From contig JAREIK010011433.1 in assembly GCA_029783825.1 (NCBI GenBank), positions 1 to 64,000 on the forward strand: a stretch of 64,000 nt of DNA. The letters run 5' to 3'. The translations under genes and the position numbers were made by a program. Under the pieces are notes generated by a model, which was not told where the DNA came from, did no database searches, and saw only the letters and a program-made list of their open reading frames with translations. Positions 24,684 to 36,260 of this stretch are shown piece after piece. Position 1 is the stretch's first letter. Every line of letters starts with the position of its first letter. This DNA is from Sapria himalayana (taxonomy: Eukaryota > Streptophyta > Magnoliopsida > Malpighiales > Rafflesiaceae).

Positions 24684-25534
24684 GTATTGCTCAAAAATTT
24701 CAAGAACTCCGAATCCAAAATTGAAACCCAATTTTAAAAGTGTTTTCAACTTTCAAGTATATTTATATCTGTTTGGTAATTTTGCTTCCACAATTATAAT
24801 TTTTAGAGATTTAGAAGAAGAGATCAACAAAGAACAGCAAATGATATCTTTATATCCACACCCACAATCCAACACAACCACGATAGAATCAAACCCACAA
24901 CAAAAAATCACAAAATATCATGATTCACTAGTCGTTCAACACGACTAGCTACATTCACTAGAAAAATGCTTATGCATTTACATATTATAACCAAATCAAA
25001 AAGTTTTTACAATTTTATGAGCAGAAGCAGTCGCGATGAAAATCGTGTAGAGATGAGAAAAAATAAAAATTAACAGTTCCACACCAAAAATACTGCAACC
25101 AAAAAAACAAAAAATAAAAATAATTTATATTAATATAGTTTCTCGGTTTAATTAACTGGAGCGGGTTAGATCACTTGGATGGGCCGGATTCTACTCCAAA
25201 AATTCTTCTATCTGCTAACCGGACAGCGGGGCCTCCATTATTATGCTATTACTCCATTCCCAACCTCTTAATATTTTCTTTACTGCACTTACATAAAATT
25301 ATTAAAACAGAAATATATTTTGGTTATACAAATAGTTTATCAAGATAAATTATATACAACAATATATTATTCAATTATTGTTAGTTGGATGTTGGGATAT
25401 TTTATAATTGTGTAAATATTTTGTCAATTTAAGGACATAATATTTACTATGATTGTGTGAAAATTATAGTAATTTACTATTAATAAAAATTTTGGTACAA
25501 TCATATTAGCATAAATATATATATCTCATGAGTA
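24684..25534. other. AT-rich noncoding DNA next to the LTR-like block
   Basis: An open stretch at 24721-24948 shows no family motif. If the LTR-like block is a 5' LTR, this would be its leader, but no tRNA primer-binding site such as TGGTATCAGAGC is present. Confidence 0.35.
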
Positions 25535-26835
25535 TGCAATAAAGGTCAAAGCTTGTGCATGCCAATCATAGAATCATATAAACATCAAATGTGAATAATT
25601 GGCCAATCAAGCTAATGAAGCAAGATAGTCTTGTGAGTTAAACTTTAGAGCATCTTTGTATTCACCCTTTTGATTATTATAGCTTGGTTCTAGGACAAGT
25701 GTATTGTTGTTTTCTTATGTTAGAAATTGTTTGTCTCATCATGTTTTCTCTCCTATTATGGTATGGATATGTTAATGTATTAATTATTTGGGTATTTACC
25801 TCGACGTGTGTGTTTATTTTCTTGTTTGTTTTTATATGAGAACAAATGCATAAAGGCTAAAGCATGTGCATGCCAATGTAAATTTTGTTTGAATAGCCCA
25901 AAATCCACCCTCAACTAGTGTTTTGTCCAATCTCATTTGAATGAATAGTTATAACCATAAAGAAGTATAAACTATTTGTGGCACATAGAAAAACTATGCC
26001 GTTCATTCAATTGGTATCATATTGAATTACAACGCCAATAGATGAACTACTAATGAAGCAAGATAGTCTCATGAGTTAAATTTTAGAGAATATTTGTATT
26101 CAAACTTTGATTATTATAGCTTGGTTATAGGGCAAGTGTATTGTAAATTAATTATGTTAGAAATTGAATATGGCTGGCCATTTTTTCTTCCCTATTATGG
26201 TTTGGATATGTTAGTGTATTAACTATTTGGGTATTTACCTAGATGTGTGTATTTATTTTCTTGTTTGTTGTTATATTAGAACAAGTGCATAAAGGCTAAA
26301 TCCTATTGATGGGGCATGGAGTAGGCCCTTATATGGGCCTAAACGAGAGAGGAAGCCCAAGTCCAATGATGAATTTTATTACTATTAATTTTTATTTAAT
26401 TTTATTTTTGGATTTATCCTTTAGTGCTTTTGGATTTATCTATTAAGATATTTGGATTTATCCGTTTGGATTTATCTATTAGGATTTTATTTGTGCTTAT
26501 AAATAGCACCTTATGTTATTGTTTTTGGGGACACTTGATTATTATTGAAAACTTGAGAATTTCATTCAATTTCTTTTATTTGCATTCTTTTTGTTTTATT
26601 TTATTATTCTTCGTAGCCGAGCTACGTCATCTATGCATGCCAATGTAAATTCTATTTGAATAGTCCAAAATCCACCCTCATCTTAGTGTTTCATCTAATC
26701 TTCTTTAAATGAATAGTAATAACCATAAAGAATTATAAACCATTTGTGGTACATAGGAAAACTATGCAATTCATTAATTGGTATCATATTGAATTACAAC
26801 GCCAATAGGTGAACTACTAATGTTTGCTTCATGCC
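25535..26835 (+). repeat. Tandem repeat, about 430-bp unit, three partial copies
   Basis: Units begin with CATAAAGGCTAAA followed by TGCATGCCAAT and continue through AATCCACCCTCA, AACTATG, TTGGTATCATATTGAATTAC, AACGCCAATAG and GAAGCAAGATAGTCT. They then show TTATAGCTTGGTT, AAGTGTATTGT and TTTGGGTATTTACCT. Copies start near 25538, 25845 and 26290. The first is partly replaced by other sequence and the third is split by an LTR insertion. Confidence 0.85.
26307..26629 (+). mobile_element. Solo LTR (323 bp) inserted in a tandem-repeat unit
   Basis: Starts TGATGGGG and ends CTACGTCA. Flanking pentamers are CCTAT (26302-26306) and TCTAT (26630-26634), 4/5 matching. The neighbouring unit has CTAAAGCATGTGCATGCC without an insertion, so the empty site is present next door. 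The U3 part carries four copies of TTGGATTTATC at 26408, 26430, 26452 and 26466. A strong TATA box, TATAAATA, is at 26498-26505. Plausibly the remains of a short LTR retrotransposon after LTR-LTR recombination. Confidence 0.7.
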
Positions 26836-27109
26836 TTACTAATGGAATATCACACCTAGTCTCCTATTCTTGATTAATTATATGCTCTCATATAAGCATG
26901 TCAATATATTTACACTTCATTAAATATTAATTATGCATTTTGACACTAGATCATGCACAGCTATAGTTAACATTTTTTTTATCCCTTGCCACATTTTGGA
27001 TGTTGAGATTCAAAAAAAAAATTTAAACTCATTTTACTAACTAGGATGGTACATATTAATTATAAAATAGTATTGTATTGCATTGAATATTTGAATTATG
27101 TTTTTTTAA
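26836..27109. other. AT-rich noncoding DNA
   Basis: Nothing recognised beyond A and T homopolymer runs. Confidence 0.35.
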
Positions 27110-27400
27110 CAAAGATAGGACCTTCTAATGTGATTCTTATTCTTAAAAAAAAAAAATTCAAAAACTCACAAGTTCATAAATAAGATAATTTTCTAATGTT
27201 TTAACAATTTTTTATAGTGTGTATCCCATTAGTAAATAAGATAGGACCTTCTAATAAGTTAATAATTTTCTATAAGTTAATAAGATAATTCTTATAATAA
27301 TTTTTATAAGATAATTTAATAAAAAGATATGACCTAATGTTTTATAGTGTGTATCCCATTTTTTAACAATTTTCTAATAAGTTAATAAATAAGATAATTA
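27110..27400. repeat. Shuffled short repeats
   Basis: TAGTGTGTATCCCATT occurs at about 27217 and again at about 27346. ATAGGACCTTCTAAT occurs at about 27116 and 27242. TAAGTTAATAA and AAGATAATT words recur between them. The same pattern is at about 48300-48590 in the right arm. Confidence 0.6.
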
Positions 27401-28087
27401 TAGATCATGTGATCTCCCAAATGTTATCCGTACTCGCTCTCACTTTTTTATTCATTACAGCTATTATATACATCGCCTGATCGCCATCACGATCATCAAA
27501 AAGATTATTTAAATTTTCATATTTTACACACACACACATATTGATAACTAATGAGATTTAAATTTTGAGTTGAGGAAGTAATATAGAGATGGGAATGAGA
27601 TTAAGATATTTTTTAATAAATAAAATTGAGCATGGTTTCTCGGGGTGGAGCATTGTTTCTTATTGTTGACCACCTCTCTGCTTCAATTGTGGAATAATAA
27701 GCATGGTTTCTTGTTTGATAAAAGAATCATTCAAGATACAAAACCAACAAATAAAAATTTAAAAGATATTTTTTTTATTTTTTGTTTTTATTGGCGTTCA
27801 AAGATATCAGTTTTTTGCTAGTGGCAAACAAGTTGAGTAAACTCTTACACAGCGTTTCCACGATTGATTTTTTCTTTTCATGAAGATGGTATTAGTCAAA
27901 TGCTCGACCAGATTAGATAGCATGGGCGATACTACAAGCACTCCACAGACAAGCTCAATGCACGATTCACCCAATCCACCAGAAAACCATACGCACGCAA
28001 TAACAGCAAAAGAAGAAGGAAAACTACCAAAGATACTGGTTATCAGTCGGTCTTTTCCATCCTCCACAATCGTTCACCCATCACAGT

Positions 28088-28741
28088 TCACACGCTCACG
28101 CTACACCTCTGCATCAACTGATACTTCATCACGTTGTGGCTGTCGGGAATCGGTGCTGCACTTTCACCCCCAACCCGAATATAAGCTGGACAAGTGACAT
28201 CCAAATGATATCCACCAGAAATAAAGGATCCAACCCTGAACCTGATGCGGCCATCGCCTTTGATCACCAGGAAAACCGATCCCGAAGCCTGTTCTATGCC
28301 CAGTTCAGCATAATTATAAGGAGAAACAGGCACGGTTGTGCCATAGATCAGCGGAGACCAGATCTCATCTTGACGGTGGTCCTGGTAGCTAGGAGGAATC
28401 GACGTGCTGAAAGAGACCAGCTGGTTGCGATACGTCGCTTTGACGTCGAGCCTATCGTAGTAAATCCCAATATTGTGGTTGCGGTTGCTCGACGAAAGGG
28501 TAACCTGCAAGCTGATCGTGAGAAAGTTAGGCACAGAGGAATTGAATGTGTAAACGGTGGCATCTTGGAGGGTGAAAGTGGGCTTGGATGGACGGAGAAT
28601 AGCCCAGATGATGAGCACAATGAATAGCACGATGATGGCGAATATCATCAACCCAACAAATATGCGGCGGCAGAGCTTCCTGCAATCGTGCTCATGATGC
28701 CTGCAATCGGGCTCATGGTGCCCGCAATCCTTGGCACTCAT
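28088..28741 (-). CDS. NDR1/HIN1-like (NHL) LEA_2-domain membrane protein, left copy
   Basis: Single-exon gene of 217 residues. A short Cys/His-rich cytosolic N-terminus (DCGHHEPDCRHHEHDC, residues 5-20) and basic residues precede one hydrophobic membrane anchor at about 27-49. The LEA_2-type domain follows at about 55-190. It carries the landmarks of the NHL family: an NPN-like segment ending in NIGIYYD (90-96), a PPSYQ..R segment followed by SPLIYGTTVPV (129-139), GDGRIRFRVG (162-171) and a DVTCPAYI end (181-188). Asn67 in NSS is a possible glycosylation site. NHL proteins are plasma-membrane proteins often induced by pathogens or abscisic acid, and some associate with other membrane proteins. 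The substrate or partner of this one is unknown. The start is set by the Met preceding the family N-terminus. Transcription runs away from the palindrome centre. Confidence 0.92.
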   Translation of the reverse strand: MSAKDCGHHEPDCRHHEHDCRKLCRRIFVGLMIFAIIVLFIVLIIWAILRPSKPTFTLQDATVYTFNSSVPNFLTISLQVTLSSSNRNHNIGIYYDRLDVKATYRNQLVSFSTSIPPSYQDHRQDEIWSPLIYGTTVPVSPYNYAELGIEQASGSVFLVIKGDGRIRFRVGSFISGGYHLDVTCPAYIRVGGESAAPIPDSHNVMKYQLMQRCSVSV

Positions 28742-28901
28742 TTTGCGTTAGATTGTCAATATGTATCTTTATTATGCATACGCGTAGAGTAGGAGTGTGA
28801 CAGAAGGGCAGAGTGTTTGGTTCTGGGAGGTTGAGGAGAAGAGAACAAGGGGCCTGGCTGGTCCACTGCCTTACCTTTCGGAAATGTAGACTTAGGGACT
28901 T

Positions 28902-28970
28902 GGTATAAAGGGTGAGCCGGTGAGACGTAACGGCAACGTGGGAGTCTGAGTGGGCGTTACGTCTTATTGG
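28902..28970 (-). promoter_or_regulatory. NHL core promoter with inverted ACGT-core motifs, left copy
   Basis: On the minus strand a TATA box (TTTATACC, about 28901-28908) lies about 160 bp before the ATG. Just upstream of it, AGACGTAACG (28923-28932) and CGTTACGTCT (28955-28964) form a perfect 10-bp inverted repeat with ACGT cores. CCACGTTG lies between them and CCAAT just beyond. ACGT cores are bZIP-binding motifs; their use here is inferred. Confidence 0.6.
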
Positions 28971-29639
28971 AGGTCAGTCGACCATTTTTTCAACGACTGG
29001 CACCATGCCCACGAGAAATTTCAGCAATACGACTAGGTTTCACTACTTACTTCTTTGTATTTGAAGTGGTCGCATGTTTCATTGTTGTTGGTGGGGAGTC
29101 ACATCGAATAGCAAAACGACATCGGGATTGATGAAGATCTTCATGATTTAATCTGTTCACTTAATCGGGGGGAAAAAAGCTTGGAGATCATCCACCGCCA
29201 CGGTACTTTATTATTTGACCTTGTTTTCTAATCTTATTCGGTGGTGAATCTTGGGATACTTAAATGCATTGACTTTTGGAATAATTTCCCTAGATGTAAC
29301 CGGCATTATTTGCCTGGATGTTCGACATTTCTAGGATAAATTGTTTGGTTTCTTTGGGGCAGGCCGTCAGGGTGAGGACAAGCGATACATAATAATAATA
29401 TCCCTGGTGTGGTGCTCGCTCTAATTCTGTAATCTAAACTAAATGTTAACATTATGTTTTAATTAAACCAAAATGAAAATATTTATGTTTTAAGCATAAA
29501 AACAAAAATAATTTAAAGTTTATGAACTAAAAAATATAAACCTTAAAATATCCTTACCTATTCCACATCAATATTAAAAAAAATCAAATAAATAAAATAA
29601 AATATCTACATATTTCAACATATTATTATAGGTACATTT
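28971..29639. other. Upstream region of the left NHL copy
   Basis: The base composition is more balanced than its surroundings up to about 29400. Two W-box-like TTGACC/TTGACT words lie at about 29218 and 29270 (on the plus strand here). No other gene. Confidence 0.4.
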
Positions 29640-29963
29640 TAGAATGTTATGTATTTTATATAATATTTTCGATATATTGTGTTATATATATTGTGTATAT
29701 ATTATACATAAAGATCTTTATATTATTGTACATACAACATTGTATATATATTGTGTTATACACACACACACACACACAAGCATATATAGATGTATATTTA
29801 TATATAAAGATATATACATATGTATATTGATGTATATATATATATATATTTGTGTGTGTGTGTGTGTAGCTATATATCTATATAGTATAGTTTATATATA
29901 TAGATCTATATAAAGACATGTGTACATATTGTATATATTTATATAGAAATATATATATATATA

Positions 29964-30004
<41 letters not shown>

Positions 30005-30181
30005 GTATGTATGTATGTATCTATGTATGTGTATATATATATATAATACACAGAAATATAACCATATATCTATATCTATATATCTATAGTTATGTGTGTG
30101 TGTGTGTGTGTAAATGTAAGTACAACTTTTTTATTTTGAAAATTTAATTACAATAAAATATTTTAAATTATTTATATTAAA

Positions 30182-30248
<67 letters not shown>

Positions 30249-30290
30249 AGACACACACACATGCATGTTGTATGTATGTGTGTAGCCACA
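29640..30290. repeat. AT/GT/AC compound microsatellite block
   Basis: Almost continuous alternation of (AT)n, (GT)n, (AC)n, GTAT and TATC runs. The open frames in it (for example 29965-30147, IYIYIYI and VCVCV) are low-complexity shadows. The matching block at about 45431-46060 differs in length by some 20 bp in total. Confidence 0.9.
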
Positions 30291-30294
30291 CACA

Positions 30295-31250
30295 ATATTA
30301 TGAAATACATGTAAGAGGGAAATTAGTGTAAGAAAAAAAAAATAATTTTTTTCCTTTTTTTATATGTAATAAAATTCATTATCAATAATTTCTGTACAAA
30401 CTAATTGAGCTTCGAACTATTATATTTTTACTAAAAATAATATAAATCTCAATTTTAATTTTCCTAACTAACATTTCTGCATCTTGAACTCTCCCTTTGA
30501 AATATCTTCTATTTTTTCTCTCCAAGTATGATATACTGATTCTGCAAATATTGACATTTAGATATTATTTTTGGGTATATTTACTGCATAATATTTCTTC
30601 ATTTCATTGAATGCTAATGGGATGGAGTCCATATCTTTTGAAATTTCTATCTTAATCTTTAGCTAATGCCATATTTTCTTGGAATAACAATATTTAAAAT
30701 AAATATGTTTTATAGATCATGCACATGTAAATAATTCACAGTTTACATTTGTGGGTGTTGAGAATAATCAATTTTTGATTGTCAGCTTCTTGCTTTTAGC
30801 AATTCACATATTTATATGGTATGTTTAGACATATGATTTTTCATCCAAATGATATTTGTCCAAATCTTTTTCTTTTTTATGGTGTTTCCAATCACGTAGT
30901 TGTAAGAATTTAAATTAATTCTTCCATTTTCTCCCCAATTATTCAATATTTCTTTGGCTTGCCTTTTGGTACATATTTTATTTATCAAGATGTCTCTAAT
31001 TGAAATTAGGAATTTCTAAAATGGTGGATCTTCCTTAGATATCTGGCAATCCCAGATATTTTAACAATTAATGTAGAAATGATAAACTCATTTAATCCAA
31101 AGTGAATCCTTCTTTCTATTAATTCTCCAGAGAATTTTAATAAAAAAATGTTTTGTTCCAAATAAAAATAGATACCTAATCCACCACAAGTGGTGGCCAT
31201 GCATGTTAATATCCTTCTTTTCCTAAGATATCTCTAACTGTCAACACACA
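30295..31250 (-). mobile_element. LINE 3'-end fragment, diverged tandem duplicate
   Basis: On the minus strand this repeats the last kilobase of the neighbouring L1-type element. It contains a CGGLGIYFY segment (piece 31006-31200), a decayed zinc-knuckle-like segment followed by HIYFKYCYS, and the KKYYAVNIPK end. It then shows a CA/GT-rich hairpin end around CAACATGCATGTGTG. It carries more stops than the other copy. Confidence 0.65.
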
Positions 31251-33921
31251 TGCATGTTGTATGAATGTGTGTTGACACACACACAAAATCATGAAATACA
31301 TATAAAAGGGAAAGTAGAGAATAGGAAAAAAATAATAGATTTTTTATTTTTATTTTTTGAAAAGCGATAAAATTTATTATCAAAAATTTTTGTACAACCT
31401 AATGGAGCTTCAAACTATAATATTCTTTGCTAAAAACAATATAAATCTCAGTTTTAATTTTTTAACTAGCATTTCTGCATCTTGAGCTCTCCCTTTGTAA
31501 CATCTCCTGTTTCTTTCTCTCCAAATATGACATACTACTTCTACAAATTGCCTTTTAGATGTTATTCTTGGGTATATTTACTGTATAATATTTCTTCATT
31601 TCATTGGATGCTAATGGGATGTAATCAATATCTTTTGAAATTTTTGTCCAAATCTTTAGCTCTTGCCACACTTTATTGGAATAACAATATTTAAAATAAA
31701 TGTGTTCTGTAGATTCTGCACATGTAAAGAATTCACAGTTCACATTGTGGGTGGCGAGAATATTCAATTTTTGGTTGTCAGCTTCCTGCTTTTTTGTGAT
31801 TCATGTATTTATGGCATGTTTAGTCATGTGATTTTTCATCCAAATGATATTTGTCCAAGCCTTTTTCTTTTTTATAGTGTTTCCAATTACGTAGTTCTAA
31901 GAATTTAAAATAATTCTTCTATTTTCTCTCCAATTATTCAGTATTTCTTTGGCTTATTTTTTGGTACCTATTTTATTAATTAAGATATTTCTAGCTGAAA
32001 TTAGAGATTTCCAAAATGACGGATCTTCCTTAGATATCTGGTAGTCCCTAATATTTTGACAATAAATGTAGAAATACTGAACTTAATTTATCCAAAGTGA
32101 ATCATTATTTCTATGAATTCTCAGGAGGGTTTTGATAAAAAAAAATATTTTGTTCTAAATTAAAATATTAAGGATACCCAGCCCACCACAAGAGGTGGGC
32201 ATGCATCTTTTCCCAAGAGACCTTGAGTCTGTATCTCTCAATTTTTGGTCCTCACCATAGGAATTTTCATCATGAACTTTTTATTGTATTAATTATAGAT
32301 ATGGGAAGAAGGAATATTGAGAATCAATATCCCTCTTTTCTTTGTATCACTATCCATAACAGCTTCAGTTTTCCAGCAATAAAAAAAATTTTCCAGCCCA
32401 TTAATAAATGGTCGAAGTTATTTTGGTCAATAATATAGAAAATTACGAAGTTATAAGATAGCTATATAATAAAGTAACTCCAATAAAAACAAAAGAGAGA
32501 GTGCCCTCTATAAAACAATATTTTTCCAGTAGTTGCTCATTTATATTTTTCCCCCCAATCCTCTAAAGAATATGTTTGATTTGGAGGTGTTTGTATTTAA
32601 TCTAGAAATGACTAGAAAATTATTTAATGTATACAAAATGATGTCAATAGAGGAGGAATCTCCTCTAGAAAAAATTATTAGATCATCCATGTATATCAGG
32701 TGGGAGATCATAAGAGAAGTACATCATAAAAGGATTGAGAATTCCTCCGACTTAACTATTCAAGTTAGCTACTTAGATAGATACTCCATGTATAAAGTAA
32801 AAAGGTAAGGGGAAAGTGGGTCCCCTTGCCTTATCCCTTTTTTCCTTTGAAGAAACTATGTAGCTGCTCATATATGATCATCGAATATGAAGTCATGGTT
32901 ACCCACTCATACATTAGCTTTATGAATCATTTAGGAAAATTTAGGCTTGTTAAAACTTTTTTTTGCATCCTAGCATTGGTCAAGGCAAAGAAGAACTTCG
33001 TGCACCCATCACTTTATTTTAGATATCTTATCTTTGATTATTTGTATAAGAAAAAATAATTTAGCTTCTTCCAGCATTCTCAATTTAACTTATAGAGTTA
33101 ATTCTTTATCTTTTAAGCTTGAAGAGGGGCATCCCTTGTAAGCGAGACTTTGCACTAATATGCCCAAAATGCTTTTCATTTAGTTTTTTTAAAGACTCTT
33201 TTAAAAGTTTTACCTTTTAGGCTAACTGAAACATGTTAGATCCTTGGATCTTTCCTTTCTAAATACTATTTAATAGGGGAGTGAATATTTTATGTGAGAG
33301 CCACATGTTACAGAATTTGAAGGTGGAAGTCACAAGTTATTCTTTTCATTATTCATCAATTATATGTCTAATTTACTTGACATCCTATCATTTGTCAAAG
33401 TAAGGAGATCTAGCAAATTTAAAGTGAAGCAATATTTAGAGACATCCTAACATTCATAATCATTGATAACTTTTCCTCCCACCTTTATCTAGCCCCAAGA
33501 AAGGGTGCTAAAATCTCTTATAACCACCTAGGGGTGGATTCTTCTATTCCTTATTTTATTTGCCCTTCACAAAGTATCGTACTCTTGATTGAATGCATCC
33601 CATAAATTATAGAGAGTCTAAAATTTATTCTACTCACTCTATTAGTCTTTGTTAGATACACATGTTGGTCTATGATAGATATTATATTTATATCTTTGGC
33701 TTGATTATCCCTAATACTAGGATTCTTTCATTCTGATGATAGGAGAAATTGTCAAGGGAGTCATATCTACTAAATTTCATTTTCATGAGCCATGCCAATT
33801 TTTCAACACTTAGCTTTGCCTTGATGATAGCAAAATATTTCAACTTAATAGGCGTTCGGGAGCCTAAGAATTCCCTTCTACTTAATAGGGCTATTAAAAC
33901 CCCTAATATTTCAACTAGCTA
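31251..33921 (-). mobile_element. Decayed L1-type LINE: endonuclease, RT and zinc-knuckle remnants
   Basis: Read on the minus strand from 33921. WNIRGF.SPIK is an endonuclease-domain start. Further on, an IIYG...IKS segment and LDKVGGKVI are the end of that domain. Then come KLNEKHFGHISAK (linker) and the RT segment EWVTM...FFKGKKGIRQGDPLSP, MEYLSK, a YMDD box at 32682-32693 and NIFF.G. After a gap come CGGLG.L and CEFFTC..STEHIYFKYC (the C-terminal RT zinc knuckle, piece 31555-31767). Stops and frame changes throughout, and much of the RT fingers region is missing. Inactive. Confidence 0.75.
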
Positions 33922-36260
33922 TCTTCATGAGTATTAACTAGTTCAATCTTATATTTGAGTATTCTCCATTCAGTCACATTCCCATGTGCACTTACTATCT
34001 CTCTAATTTCTCCTAAATTATTATTATTATATCTATTTGCATCACAATTCACAACACACTTCATAACATGCATACACAATACAATCGCATCCCATGCGTG
34101 TGTTACAATTACATTCACCTACACTCAAGCCAATTCCTTTCCCAAAAATAGCAAGACATCTTATAGTTTTTGGGGCATACAACCCAATATACATAAGAGG
34201 GCTATTGTAGTACAAATCCTACACATACATCTTTGCATTACACACCAATATGATGGCTCTTGGTGTGATTAGCCCATTTATATGCCTTCGTTCACATATG
34301 CCACCCTACCATGCATGAGAAGTTCATTAGCCTACAAATATATGTTGCATTAAGATATCCATCGACACATATTTCACCTTACCACATATGAGAATCCTGC
34401 ATGATTCCCAAAAGCATTCATGAATATCTATTTGTACATATTTACCCTTACATCCAAATTAACCACCACTGGCCAATACTTAGATTGGCAGCTTTGATAA
34501 GAAATGCCAATTGTGAGAAAGATAATTTTTATGCTCTTTTTCTACTATTTCAGAATTTGGAGCCCACTATGTGAGTATTTTAACTCAAATATTAATCTTT
34601 CATTATCGAGATGTTTGAAAGTTTTTTGTAATACATTCACTTCATAGTATACTCTTATATACCTAGATATTAGCCCCAACTAGAGATCAAGGGAGGACCT
34701 ACACATCCATTTATAGGACAACTCAATTTAAATATAGAATTCCAATTTGTACAAGATAGTAAACATTCATTTTTGACATCGTACAAACATACTTCATAAC
34801 CAGCATACATACATGCTGCATACATCCTCTTGAAAAACATCCTTAATCTGACATTCTATTACATGCTAACCCTTCCTCCTTTGTTAATGCTACTTGACAT
34901 AGAAGTTCCATTAGCATCATCATCCACTTCATGCCATACAACTTTATCCATAAAACACTGAATCTATGATGAAAGTCATATGTTATATTGATTTTGAATC
35001 TATGAACTATACATTGTGAACTCTTTTCTGCCTTCTAAAACTATTATCATCCCATTACATAAAATTTTACTCTCTCAAAGTGCTTCCACATAATCATAAG
35101 TATTTTGATAATTCATACTCTTTTCTTTGATATTTTTGTTCCCCATCATTTAAATGTCACTAGTCTCCTTTATATGATATTGCTTTCAACAATGATTACA
35201 TTTTAGTATCTTAGCAAATAACTTTGACCTATTTGTATCTCAACTCTAATAAAGTCATGTTTCATTGATCTTACTCTGGAGATATACCAAGTCTCAGTTT
35301 AATGAGATGAATATATATTTTCTTCCTTATTTTTATATTTACTCTAACCGAAAGTATAATAACGATTAATTCATTAAAGATTAACTTTATACTCAAAATA
35401 CTATTGGACATATTTATGATGAGATAATATTATGATTCTGATTGATTTTGGAATAAAAATTCAATACATTCATTCTCTTCTATGTTGTGTTTCATAAATG
35501 ATAGGTGAAGATATAATATGTTAACAGTGTTTATGTATTATATCATTGAAATAAATGTTGACATTCAATTTTTTTTAAAAAAAAAGATTATATTATGTAA
35601 TAATTTTGAATTCACACACACACACACACACATATTTGTCAAAATAACTAAATCTTTTTTGCTGAATGTAATTCAAATAAATTTGATAATATATTACATG
35701 TTATTGCCAAATACAAATTTATAAACATTATCATCTACTCAATATCGCTTTTTATTTTTAATAATTCAATATTACTTTTTATTTTTAATAATTCAATATT
35801 ATTTTTTATTTTTAATTATTCAATATCGCATAACCTTTTATTAGTTACTAGTTTTTTAATATAATTTTTCTTCCTCATTTTTTTTATCTTTGTTTTTAAT
35901 ATTTAAATATTGATCTCATTAAGTTTTTTTTACTTCAAATTTTCATCTCAATTTGATTCATTTTTATATTGAATATTTAAGAATTGTAATGATTATTTAT
36001 GTTAAATATAGGGAAAATTATGTATTGGGGTACTCTCCTAGAAAAATTTAAGAATTCGAAACTTATATTTTTAAGTTTGAAAAAAAGTCACCAGAATATT
36101 AAAATATTAAAATTTAGTGCACTCTATTATGTTTATACTAAACTATTCTCATCCTCTTCTATGGTCATCGCCCTCTCCTATTGAGCTGATGGAGTTCGAC
36201 CGGATCTCCTTTGAGCACTAGGAGCTTGGCGTCATTCTCCATCAAGCTTGACCTAGAGCC
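33922..36260. other. LINE 5' flank and noncoding DNA up to the central hAT element
   Basis: Between 33922 and about 35000 the sequence is less AT-rich and has small open pieces on both strands (33955-34272, 33915-34118) without a recognisable domain. It could be LINE ORF1 or leader. From 35510 to 35830 there is an (AC)n run and a threefold TTTTTATTTTTAATAATTCA-type repeat. No gene. Confidence 0.4.

Noticed and set aside
28136..28627. 163-codon frame opposite to the NHL gene (also 47075-47566), and 90- and 105-codon frames
   Set aside because: Antisense or out-of-frame shadows of the NHL gene. The NHL frame has family motifs and these have none.
29644..30147. Open frames of IYIYIY and VCVCV type
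   Set aside because: Produced by AT/GT microsatellites. No real protein has this composition.
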